Positions 26,169 through 34,676 of a DNA stretch of 64,000 nt are shown one piece after another; the stretch's first letter is position 1; every line of letters starts with the position of its first letter. The stretch is taken from assembly GCF_000092365.1 (NCBI RefSeq), contig NC_014218.1:1922001-1986000 (forward strand). The letters are read 5' to 3'. Origin of the DNA: Arcanobacterium haemolyticum DSM 20595. Its GTDB lineage: Bacteria > Actinomycetota > Actinomycetes > Actinomycetales > Actinomycetaceae. Made by a program: the position numbers and the translations under genes. Below the pieces are notes generated by a model that had not been told where the DNA came from, did not search any database, and saw only the letters and a program-made list of their open reading frames with translations.

Positions 26169-26995
26169 ACATCACGCTCAACTCCGGCCGGCCCATCCCC
26201 GTTCTTGGTTTCGGCACCTACAAGATTGATCCGGCCGATGCGCCTAGCGTTGTCACCCAGGCGCTAGCGGTAGGATACCGGCACATTGACACCGCTCAAA
26301 TGTACGGGAATGAGGCCGGAGTTGGGCGGGCGCTCGTGGAATCTGGCGTGCCGCGCGGCAGCCTTTTTGTGACCACCAAGCTCAATAATCCTCACCATGA
26401 GGAAGCCGATGCTCGGCGTACTTTTGCGCAGTCATTGGTAGATTTGCGCACCTCTTACGTGGATCTTTTCCTCATACACTGGCCGCTAGAAATGCTGTAC
26501 GGCGGCGATTTCACCAGCACCTTCCGTGTGCTGGAATCGTTTGTGGCAGACGGGCGGGCACGATCCGTTGGCGTGTCCAACTTCCAGATCTCACATTTGG
26601 AAAAACTGGCTGCCAACGGCACAAGCGTTCCTGCCATCAACCAAATCGAAATCCACCCCTACTTCCAGAACCGGGCCGTTGTGGATTACTGCCGTGAACA
26701 CGGCATCACCGTGGAATCCTGGTCTCCATTAGGGCGCGGCACCGATCTGGCCGATCCCGTGATCGTGGAGATCGCAAGCAAACACAACGCTACCCCGGCA
26801 CAAATTGTTCTGGCCTGGCATCGCGCCGAAGGCTTCGTTGCCATCCCAAAGGCCTCCACATTGGCCCGCCAACGCGAAAATTTTGACTCGTTCAACGTGG
26901 TGCTGGATGCGGCCGACTTAGCCGCGATTCGAAGCCTCGATCGCGGCGAATCCGGCCGCATGGGCCCACACCCTGATCGCTTCGCAAAACTGTGA
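26165..26995 (+). CDS. Aldo/keto reductase
   Basis: A 276-residue (alpha/beta)8 NADPH-dependent carbonyl reductase of the small prokaryotic AKR5 type. The catalytic tetrad is visible: Asp and Tyr in HIDTAQMYGNEAGVG, Lys in FVTTKL and His in LFLIHWP. NADPH-binding motifs IPKAS and GVSNFQ are present. It is related to 2,5-diketogluconate reductases; the physiological substrate is unknown. It is coupled to both neighbours by 4-base and 1-base overlaps. Confidence 0.92.
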   Translation: MNITLNSGRPIPVLGFGTYKIDPADAPSVVTQALAVGYRHIDTAQMYGNEAGVGRALVESGVPRGSLFVTTKLNNPHHEEADARRTFAQSLVDLRTSYVDLFLIHWPLEMLYGGDFTSTFRVLESFVADGRARSVGVSNFQISHLEKLAANGTSVPAINQIEIHPYFQNRAVVDYCREHGITVESWSPLGRGTDLADPVIVEIASKHNATPAQIVLAWHRAEGFVAIPKASTLARQRENFDSFNVVLDAADLAAIRSLDRGESGRMGPHPDRFAKL

Positions 26996-27714
26996 TGGCC
27001 ATGGGCAATACACACTCTGAAATCAGTGCCCGTGACGCCTTCGCACCCGCACTCAAGTTTCTTGAAGCCTACCTCATGTCCGACGATCGGAAAGTTGACG
27101 GCCAGACCGTCAGCCTCGGATCACGCCGCTACCGATTCGAACACTCGCTACGCGTTGCCCGCATCGGGCGGGTTGTGGCCCGCAGTGAAGGCCTGGACGA
27201 AGATCTGCTCGCGCTGGGGTGCCTGCTCCACGACACCGGAAAATTCGATTCACAAGTGCCGGTAGATCACGGGCGGGCGGGCGCGATCGTCGTCGATAAA
27301 TTCCTATGTGAACTGGGGCTAAGCGATACGGAACGCGCGGACATCACCCAAGGAATCGCCATGCACACAGACGATCTGTGGAACGCGCGAACCGATAACG
27401 AAGGCACCTGCTGCGACGCCTACGGGCGCCCCTACCTCACCTTCGAATCCGAACCCAGCCTGCTCGCACGCTCCATCGGAGACTGCGACAACATCGATCG
27501 CTTCGGCGCCTACCGCGTTGCCGACACCCTCAAATACGTGCGCTTCATGGAAAAATCCACAGCCGAACAACGCGACTGGCTTAATACCTACCTACCGCGG
27601 CTAGACGCCCTGTGGACAACCGAATGCTCCACTCCAACTGCTACCCGCCTATGGCGTGAAGCAATCGACGTCCAACGCACCTACTTTCACCGGCTCGCCA
27701 GCGAACTCGGGTGA
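26995..27714 (+). CDS. HD-domain phosphohydrolase
   Basis: About 239 residues. The metal-binding H...HD...D pattern is read as FEHSLRVARIG, LLHDTGKF and a later Asp in GDCDNIDRF. The start ATG overlaps the stop of the aldo/keto reductase (TGATG); a GTG one codon earlier is possible. It may act on nucleotides or phosphorylated metabolites. It is the last gene of the plus-strand run and meets dnaB tail to tail. Confidence 0.82.
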   Translation: MAMGNTHSEISARDAFAPALKFLEAYLMSDDRKVDGQTVSLGSRRYRFEHSLRVARIGRVVARSEGLDEDLLALGCLLHDTGKFDSQVPVDHGRAGAIVVDKFLCELGLSDTERADITQGIAMHTDDLWNARTDNEGTCCDAYGRPYLTFESEPSLLARSIGDCDNIDRFGAYRVADTLKYVRFMEKSTAEQRDWLNTYLPRLDALWTTECSTPTATRLWREAIDVQRTYFHRLASELG

Positions 27715-27738
27715 GGAAGCGGGCAGTCCGGCGTCGGC

Positions 27739-29094
27739 CTAATAATCCTCCGCCGATGCGTAATTCGCAAAGCGCGTAAGCGAACCCTGGAACTCGAGCT
27801 CAATATCATCAGAAGTCGGGCCTGAACGATTCTTACCCACAATCACCTGGGCAGGCGGCAACGCACCCATCTCATCGCGATCCTTCGGGCGGTTAATCAA
27901 AATAACCACATCCGCATCCTGTTCCAACGAACCCGATTCACGAAGATCAGACACCTGCGGCTTCTTCGAATCACGGCGTTCCGTTTCACGATTGAGCTGG
28001 GCGATCGCAATAATCGGAATCTCCAACTCCTTCGCCAGAAGCTTGATCGAACGCGAAAACTCCGACACTTCCTGCTGACGCGACTCCGGACTACGGCCAC
28101 CCGACGTAAGCAGCTGCAAGTAATCAATCACAATCAACTGAATGCCGTGCTGCTGGCGCATCCGGCGCGCCTTCGAACGGATCTCCATCATTGTAAGATT
28201 CGGCGAATCATCCACATAAAGCGGCGCCTGATTTACCCGTTCAAGCGTGCGCGAAATACGCTCCCAATCACGCTGCTCAAGTTCGCCAGAAATCAGCTTC
28301 GACAGCCACACCTCCGACTCCGCCGACAACATGCGCATCGCCAATTCGTTACGGTTCATTTCCAGTGAGAAGAACGCAACCGGCTTATTCTCCTGGATCG
28401 CAATGTGGCGGCAGAAATCCATCGCCAACGTTGTTTTACCCATACCTGGGCGGGCCGCCACAATAATCATCTGATTCGGGCGCAGGCCAAGCAGCACCTT
28501 ATCCAGATCATGGAAGCCTGTGGATAAACCAGCCAGCTGGCCATCGCGCGCCGAATTCATCTCCAGCTCTTCAACCAGGCCAGGGATAATTTCGTACAGC
28601 GAGGCGTATTCGTTGGACGTTTTCGAATCGCTCATCGAATACACTTCGGACTGCGCCAGGTTGAGGAGTTCGGCAACATCTCCCCCGTCCGTGGTGTAGC
28701 CGAGCTGGGCGATGCGCGTGCCTGTTTCCACCAGCCTGCGGAGCATCGCCTGTTCGTGGACGATCGTAGCGTAGTAGGAGGCATTTGCGGCAGTTGGGAC
28801 CGATGAGACGAGATCGTGGAGGACTGCGCGGCCGCCAACCTGTTCCAGCTTGCCTTGGCGCTGGAGTTCTGCGGCAACCGTGATCGCATCGGCCGGCTGG
28901 CCCGCACCGAACAGGCTGATCACAACCGTGAAAATCGTGGCGTGTGCGGGACGATAGAAGTCTTGCGCATCGAGCATTTCGGACACATCTGCCAGGGCGT
29001 CTTTGCTCAGCATCATTCCGCCGAGAACCGAGCGTTCGGCATCGATGTCATGAGGCGGCGTGCGTTCAAACTGGGAATTGGACATGTCACTCAC
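27739..29094 (-). CDS. dnaB: Replicative DNA helicase DnaB
   Basis: A 451-residue hexameric fork helicase without an intein. The N-terminal collar domain is residues 10-115. The RecA-like domain has Walker A ARPGMGKTTLA, Walker B LIVIDYLQLL and the arginine finger region near SGSLEQDADVV. In many actinobacteria dnaB follows rplI; here it is separated from rplI by about 11 kb holding a MATE gene, an adhesin, an IS and a GH85 gene. Its upstream region is the DnaA-box cluster. Confidence 0.97.
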   Translation of the reverse strand: MSDMSNSQFERTPPHDIDAERSVLGGMMLSKDALADVSEMLDAQDFYRPAHATIFTVVISLFGAGQPADAITVAAELQRQGKLEQVGGRAVLHDLVSSVPTAANASYYATIVHEQAMLRRLVETGTRIAQLGYTTDGGDVAELLNLAQSEVYSMSDSKTSNEYASLYEIIPGLVEELEMNSARDGQLAGLSTGFHDLDKVLLGLRPNQMIIVAARPGMGKTTLAMDFCRHIAIQENKPVAFFSLEMNRNELAMRMLSAESEVWLSKLISGELEQRDWERISRTLERVNQAPLYVDDSPNLTMMEIRSKARRMRQQHGIQLIVIDYLQLLTSGGRSPESRQQEVSEFSRSIKLLAKELEIPIIAIAQLNRETERRDSKKPQVSDLRESGSLEQDADVVILINRPKDRDEMGALPPAQVIVGKNRSGPTSDDIELEFQGSLTRFANYASAEDY

Positions 29095-29188
29095 TAATCA
29101 ACCTCATATATCTATATGTAAAAAATATAAATTTGTGGACTTCACCCTTTAATCTACACAAATTCATGAACACACAGGACAACATCCA

Positions 29189-29703
29189 TTATCCACTATT
29201 TTTCAAGCAGCATAGCAGCTGCCCAGCAATTTCACATTGAGGTTCCTGACCGCCGACCCCCGCCAACCTCACCCGCCAGCCCCACCCCACACCCGGCAAC
29301 CTCACCCCGCACCTACCAGCAGCCCGAACAGACCATACACTTCGCACCACTCCAGCAGATTCCACAGCCTGTTTAACCACAATATCCACCGTTCGCTAAC
29401 AAACCAACACCCATATACACGGTTTTCTTGTCATTTACCCACATGAATCACATCTTTTTCCACACCCGGTGTGATTATTTTATGTAATTTTGTGGATAAA
29501 CCCTGTGGAGCTGTGTATAAATCTGCGATAAAAACCAAAAGTTATCCACAGATTTTCAGAAACTTATCCACGCCTGTGTACATCTGATGTAATTCGCGCG
29601 GAAAACCGCCACAAACTTTTCCACCTGTGTGGAGAACCTGTGGTTAAGTTACATCTTCCATTGCGAGTTCCCCACACCGATGTGGATAAATCTCTGTGGA
29701 TAA
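29189..29703. promoter_or_regulatory. Cluster of DnaA boxes upstream of dnaB
   Basis: In the 686-base gap between dnaB and the MATE gene, TTATCCACA occurs four times (29542-29550 forward; 29491-29499, 29681-29689 and 29695-29703 reverse). TTATACACA occurs once in reverse (29512-29520) and TTTTCCACA once (29456-29464). Near matches are at 29189, 29564 and 29617. Six consensus TTWTNCACA sites fall within 248 bases, with A/T-rich DNA on both sides. This is the density of an origin or a DnaA-titration site. The usual oriC lies next to dnaA, which is expected just past the right edge. Confidence 0.8.
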
Positions 29704-29780
29704 TTACATGTTTTCCTTTCCACCTAAGCCCCACAAAGTCCACAGGTAAGATAGACGTATCCCTGCTTGAGGAGGCATGC

Positions 29781-31115
29781 GTGGCGAACGCCGATCTGAC
29801 ACACGTCGATTCATCAATTATCCGTTTAGCTTTACCGTCATTGGGCGCACTGCTCGCAGAACCCCTCTTGGTAGCCGCCGATACTACGATGATCGGCTGG
29901 CTCGGTGTCACTCCGCTTGCGGGCCTGTCGCTGGCCTCCACGATTCTCACAACGTTGGTGGGCTTGTGTATTTTCCTCACGTACGCCACCACGGCGGCAA
30001 CAGCCCGTGCGGTAGGCGCAGGCAATGATAAAGAAGGCTTCCGCTTTGGCCTGGACGGGATGTGGTTAGCATTCGGCCTGGGCGCACTCCTGGGGCTGGC
30101 ACTTTTCTTCGGCGGCGCAACGATTATTGGCTGGTTCGGCCCGTCGCCCGCCGTCGCTTCTCAAGCGGTCTCCTACCTCCATGCCAGCGCGTGGGGCCTT
30201 CCCGGAATGCTCGTGGTGCTGGCGGGAACGGGCACGTTACGGGGATTTGCAGACGCGCGCACTCCGTTCATCGCCGCCACGGCCGGTGCAGTTGCAAATA
30301 TCCCGCTCAACGCCTTCCTGATTTACGGCCTTGACCTGGGGATTGTGGGTGCAGGCCTGGGAACTGCAATCGCACAAACCTGCATGGGCATCGCACTCGC
30401 CTGGATTGTGGCCCGCCGCGCCCACGCCGCCCACGCGGCCCTTTTCCCGTCTGGCGCGGGCGTGCTACGGTCGCTGTCAGAGGCAGTCCCGCTGATTATC
30501 CGCACGGTGTCGCTCCGCACGGCGATCTTGCTGCTGATCGCCGCCACTTCAGGCCTGGGTGCAGTCGCACTGGCCACAAACCAAATCGTGATGACGCTCT
30601 GGAATTTCATGTCATACGGCCTGGATTCGCTTGCCACCGCGGCGCAAATCCTCGTGGGCCAGGCGCTCGGTTCCGGCGATCACGCGCGCGTGCGCCGCAT
30701 CCTCGACCGCTGCGTCCTCTGGGGCCTCTGGGTGGGCGCCGGCCTGGGCGCACTTCTGGTGGCGCTTTCGTTTGTGGTTCCGTGGGTGATGAGTAGTGAC
30801 GACGACGTTCGCATCCTGTCCCGAACCGTGCTGTGGATTGCGGCTCTGGCATTGCCGGTGGCGTCCCTGGCGTTCATGCTGGACGGGGTGTTGATTGGGG
30901 CTGGCGATACTCGGCGTTTGGCGTGGTATATGGTGGCGACTTTGTGTGCGTTTGCACCGATTGCAGGTGTGGTGTTGTGGTTCCCTGAGGTGTTTGGGGA
31001 CATCTGGGGAATGGTGATCTTGTGGATTGGTTATGGCGGCGTGACGATGGCTGTTCGGGCTGGTACACAGTATGTTCGTACGCGCGGGGATGCCTGGATG
31101 TATCTTGAGTCATAA
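29781..31115 (+). CDS. MATE-family efflux transporter (DinF-like)
   Basis: About 444 residues and 12 hydrophobic helices in two related halves, each beginning with the MATE pattern (LALPSLGALLAEPLLVAADT in the first). It is expected to export cationic compounds with sodium or proton exchange. The start is GTG 29781 (MANADLTHVD), preceded by GAGGAGGC; a longer frame reaches back to 29640 but runs through DnaA boxes and lacks a ribosome site. It is followed by a terminator hairpin. Confidence 0.88.
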   Translation: MANADLTHVDSSIIRLALPSLGALLAEPLLVAADTTMIGWLGVTPLAGLSLASTILTTLVGLCIFLTYATTAATARAVGAGNDKEGFRFGLDGMWLAFGLGALLGLALFFGGATIIGWFGPSPAVASQAVSYLHASAWGLPGMLVVLAGTGTLRGFADARTPFIAATAGAVANIPLNAFLIYGLDLGIVGAGLGTAIAQTCMGIALAWIVARRAHAAHAALFPSGAGVLRSLSEAVPLIIRTVSLRTAILLLIAATSGLGAVALATNQIVMTLWNFMSYGLDSLATAAQILVGQALGSGDHARVRRILDRCVLWGLWVGAGLGALLVALSFVVPWVMSSDDDVRILSRTVLWIAALALPVASLAFMLDGVLIGAGDTRRLAWYMVATLCAFAPIAGVVLWFPEVFGDIWGMVILWIGYGGVTMAVRAGTQYVRTRGDAWMYLES

Positions 31116-31245
31116 GCTTATCGACTATTTCAGTAGCAGGAAGCGCACCAATCTTATTTCGCGCGGTTTGTGCAATGGGATGCAGCGTCGAATAGATCGA
31201 TTGCAGTAAAAGGCACTGTCGCTGGTGACGCTACTAACGAGATAC

Positions 31246-31304
31246 GGGAAATACGGGGAGATCTTACTCTATAGCGAAGACTTCCCCATATTCCCCAGAT
31301 TTTT
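31246..31304 (+). terminator. Terminator of the MATE gene
   Basis: GGGAAATACGGGGA pairs with TCCCCATATTCCC (one bulge) across a 23-base loop and is followed by AGATTTTT on the plus strand. Confidence 0.65.
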
Positions 31305-31330
31305 GCGGTCTTTACGTTTATCTTGAACGA

Positions 31331-31374
31331 CTACCAAAAAGAAAGTGCCTGGGCAGATGTTCTTCCCAGGCACT
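31331..31374 (-). terminator. Terminator of the thioester adhesin gene
   Basis: A perfect 10-bp stem (AGTGCCTGGG / CCCAGGCACT). Read on the minus strand it is followed by TTTCTTTTTGG, a normal intrinsic terminator downstream of the adhesin stop at 31402. Confidence 0.88.
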
Positions 31375-31401
31375 CCCTTTATTTAAGAAACTTTAGTTTC
31401 T

Positions 31402-34400
31402 TCAGGCCTTGTTACGCTTACGAGCAGCAAGGCCAAGAACACCAGCAGCAATCAAACCTGTTGCTACCATTCCAGCAACACCAAGATCTAGACCTGTCCT
31501 AGCAAGACCAGATTTCTTAGAGTCTTCGAACTTTGGACTTGGAACAACCTTCGGAGCTTCTGGAGTCTTCGGCTCTTCCGGCTTAGTCGGAGTATCTGGC
31601 GTCTTCTCTCGTTCGTCCTGCATCACAACAACAGAATTCTTAGCAAGAGTCCACTTATCCCCAGCCTTGATCTCAACCATGCCATTAGCATGATCCTTAT
31701 CAAAACCAACACGGAACGTAATAGCCTCAGCCTTCATAAAACCAAGCGGAGCCTGATCTTCAACAAGAGTGTAAACACCCGGCTCAAGAGCAAAAGTTTC
31801 AGGCGTACCAGTCGAAGTCCACGACTTCACAACCTCACCATCAGCCTTCTCACCCTTAACAACCTTCAAGGAAGCACCCTTAAGCTCATCACCTTGACCA
31901 GCAACAACCTTCGAGAACACAACCGAAGCAGTCTTAGCCTTATCCTGCATCACAACAACAGAATTCTTAGCAAGAGTCCACTTATCCCCAGCCTTGATCT
32001 CAACCATGCCATTAGCATGATCCTTATCAAAACCAACACGGAACGTAATAGCCTCAGCCTTCATAAAACCAAGCGGAGCCTGATCTTCAACAAGAGTGTA
32101 GACACCCGGCTCAAGAGCAAAAGTTTCAGGCGTACCAGTCGAAGTCCACGACTTCACAACCTCACCATCAGCCTTCTCACCCTTAACAACCTTCAAGGAA
32201 GCACCCTTAAGCTCATCACCTTGACCAGCAACAACCTTCGAGAACACAACCGAAGCAGTCTTAGCCTTATCCTGCGGTACAATTACCTTGTCAATCATTT
32301 CCACAACTGGAATAACCGATTGTGGATTCATCCAAGTACCTATGAAATTTTGATATTCAATGTTATTGGTCACATAGAAAGGCACGCGAGAATCTTCTGG
32401 AAGTTCAGAATCGCTCACAGCATATTGAATGAGTTTTTCATACGCTTCTTTGATTTTTACGTTTTCAGGCTTCAGAATTCCAAAAAATCCATGAGCTTCA
32501 TTCTCATTTAGCTTTGCAATTTCCTCAAGCCCAAAAGAATCAGAGAAGTTATAAATCGCTAACTGTGTGATAGTACGGAAAGCCGCTGGAGTTAATTCAT
32601 CTCCAAACTTCATCGCATTCTTCGGATAACCTGCGTAGATGACACGTTGGATTGCCTCGCCAAACTTTAGTGGATCTTCAATCCGCGGTTTGTGCGCATA
32701 TCCTTTCATAGATTTTTGATCGTACTCTGCCTTAAACTTCGGCTCAACTTTATCCCACGCATTAACGCTTTCTCCATAGTCATAGGATTCCATTGGAGCT
32801 TTGCGGTTGACATTAAAACAGTAAATTACTTCATCGCCATCAACTGACTCGTTCTTTTTATCATGATCAATATAATAGAACTTACCAAAAGGTGTACCTT
32901 TCCACGAAGTACTTTCATCGTTGAAATCACTATAAGCTCTGAAAGGCGTGGCATCTACAGGAACAAGCTTAGTTGTTTCAGACCAACGATCTCCATTCTT
33001 GAGAAAAACCTTGCCACTTTCGTTTTTGAACACAATGTTTTCAGCTTTATCAAAACCCTCAGGAGCATTCTTCTCGACCAGAGTGTAACTACCTTCATCG
33101 AGTTCCACGTCTATCACAGGTCCAGAAATCCACGTCTTTATAGCAACAATATCGCCCGGTACTTCCTGACTATATTCACCTTTATAGAGAGCCAATTCAG
33201 CATTTTTTAACTCTTGAGCAGTCGCACCTTCAGCAAACTTACTGATTCGAATCTTCTTTTTTCCTGCAGAGTTAGGTTTCGGCACTTCAGCATTACGCTT
33301 GTTGTAAACATTGATGGCGGTGTTTTCAGTCTTCACATACTTTGATCCAGTATCTGCAAGTGTGACTTTTCCATCATCATTCACTTCTAGCATGTTTAGT
33401 GGAGTCTTCAAACCCGAGTCTGGAAGTACATAACCGCCAGCAATTTTAGTTTCATAAAGAAGATACGCACCAGGCTTCAACCAGATTTTTTGCGCTGTAT
33501 CGCTTGTATCCCATTGGTGAATATTAGTGCCGACCCCTTCTAGCGAAGTCTTAACACCTGCCTTTTTATTCTGATCTTGAATTTTTAGACCTGCACCAAT
33601 AACTGGAACGTTATTATCCATATCAAGTTTTTTAAAGGAAAACTCGAAGAACTTCTCACCTTCACCTTCGCCAGGTTTTACTGGCTTCGGCTTGACAGAT
33701 TCACCAACTTCATTTACAAATTCCGTCGAAATCAAATTCTGCCACTGTTTATATCCTTCATTAGGGACGTTATTAAGCGGTTCATAGACACTTAGCTTCA
33801 GCTCCGTTGGAACTTTCTGAGGCTTAATTTTTGTATTAAAATAATCAAACTCTTGAGCTTCCCCAATAAGAACCTTGTAGATCTTCGCTGTGGTGTCATT
33901 TTGACTTGCTAAAGGTGAATCATAACCGTCAGTAATATGCCACACAGCATGCTGTGTGGCACTAGTGAAGGCTTGAATATTGTCGATGGCTCCAGCATCT
34001 TTTAGACCCATCGCATCATTCGGGTAACCATTCCACAAGGCAAACATCAGCCTAGAATTCAAAGAAGATTTATCACCGTCCGTATACCTGGCAAAGTCAG
34101 ATGTAGCATCCTGCTTAGCGTATTGCGGAAACTCTTTTTTACCTGTATTCGAATTCAGACGCTCTTTAACAGGCGGTCTTTCTTTATGAAGGTTAACACA
34201 GTAAACAGGTTTCCCTTCCTCCTTTCCCACCTCTCGCATAAAGAACTGGTTAGTACTTTCTTTTTCAGTTCCAATTTGATAGGCCTCGTATAGATCCGCA
34301 TCAGCAGCAATCGCTCTCAACGGCCCGAACACCAACGCTACAATGGCTGCAACAAAGATGAACGAACTTTTGAAAACATCACCAAACCTCGACTTCGCGT

Positions 34401-34422
34401 CAAGCTTCGCGTTCATTTTCAC
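31402..34422 (-). CDS. Sortase-anchored surface adhesin with two thioester domains and CnaB repeats
   Basis: 1006 residues. An N-terminal hydrophobic signal (about 18-40) is followed by a first thioester domain (C75 in VYCVNLHK, Q157 in SATQHAVWHITDG) and two SpaA/CnaB-like beta domains (about 255-490). A second thioester domain follows (C535 in VIYCFNVNR, Q620 in RTITQLAIYNFSD). Then come two near-identical 109-residue CnaB domains, each with the isopeptide Glu in TLVEDQAPLGF, a Lys/Pro/Glu linker, LARTG, a membrane helix and RKRNKA. Family knowledge: Cys-Gln thioesters bind host proteins covalently, and CnaB domains self-crosslink to form rigid stalks. It is less GC-rich than its neighbours. 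No sortase gene is in the window. Confidence 0.88.
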   Translation of the reverse strand: MKMNAKLDAKSRFGDVFKSSFIFVAAIVALVFGPLRAIAADADLYEAYQIGTEKESTNQFFMREVGKEEGKPVYCVNLHKERPPVKERLNSNTGKKEFPQYAKQDATSDFARYTDGDKSSLNSRLMFALWNGYPNDAMGLKDAGAIDNIQAFTSATQHAVWHITDGYDSPLASQNDTTAKIYKVLIGEAQEFDYFNTKIKPQKVPTELKLSVYEPLNNVPNEGYKQWQNLISTEFVNEVGESVKPKPVKPGEGEGEKFFEFSFKKLDMDNNVPVIGAGLKIQDQNKKAGVKTSLEGVGTNIHQWDTSDTAQKIWLKPGAYLLYETKIAGGYVLPDSGLKTPLNMLEVNDDGKVTLADTGSKYVKTENTAINVYNKRNAEVPKPNSAGKKKIRISKFAEGATAQELKNAELALYKGEYSQEVPGDIVAIKTWISGPVIDVELDEGSYTLVEKNAPEGFDKAENIVFKNESGKVFLKNGDRWSETTKLVPVDATPFRAYSDFNDESTSWKGTPFGKFYYIDHDKKNESVDGDEVIYCFNVNRKAPMESYDYGESVNAWDKVEPKFKAEYDQKSMKGYAHKPRIEDPLKFGEAIQRVIYAGYPKNAMKFGDELTPAAFRTITQLAIYNFSDSFGLEEIAKLNENEAHGFFGILKPENVKIKEAYEKLIQYAVSDSELPEDSRVPFYVTNNIEYQNFIGTWMNPQSVIPVVEMIDKVIVPQDKAKTASVVFSKVVAGQGDELKGASLKVVKGEKADGEVVKSWTSTGTPETFALEPGVYTLVEDQAPLGFMKAEAITFRVGFDKDHANGMVEIKAGDKWTLAKNSVVVMQDKAKTASVVFSKVVAGQGDELKGASLKVVKGEKADGEVVKSWTSTGTPETFALEPGVYTLVEDQAPLGFMKAEAITFRVGFDKDHANGMVEIKAGDKWTLAKNSVVVMQDEREKTPDTPTKPEEPKTPEAPKVVPSPKFEDSKKSGLARTGLDLGVAGMVATGLIAAGVLGLAARKRNKA
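31616..32269 (-). repeat. Two 327-bp tandem repeats in the adhesin gene
   Basis: 31616-31942 and 31943-32269 are direct repeats in frame (109 codons each). I find only one base difference (GTGTAAACA versus GTGTAGACA near 31771 and 32098), which is silent. This indicates a very recent duplication, or ongoing copy-number change and gene conversion. Confidence 0.93.
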
Positions 34423-34676
34423 ATCTCATTTCTTTTATATACAGATGGCAAAACATCTCCTAAAATTACGATACCAATTATCTTTTTCACTTTTAAGCTT
34501 TGTGACTAATTCGTATTTTTATGCAACTATTAATGACATTTATTACTTTTAATCCATTTCACATAACTTACATTTAAACGAAAACAACACCGATGCACAC
34601 GTCTTACATCAATAGATAGTTACTATTTAAAACTTAAAAGAAGAGTAATCTCTCGACCATTATCGCTTTCTTAGTA
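34423..34676. other. AT-rich promoter region of the adhesin gene
   Basis: About 250 AT-rich bases upstream of the minus-strand adhesin, up to the left end of the IS1182 element. No gene is seen. The adhesin promoter must lie here, but I could not single out convincing -35/-10 boxes among the many AT-rich hexamers. Confidence 0.5.

Noticed and set aside
31690-32511. 273-residue plus-strand frame with an internal repeat
   Set aside because: The repeat is only the antisense reading of the 327-bp duplication in the adhesin gene.
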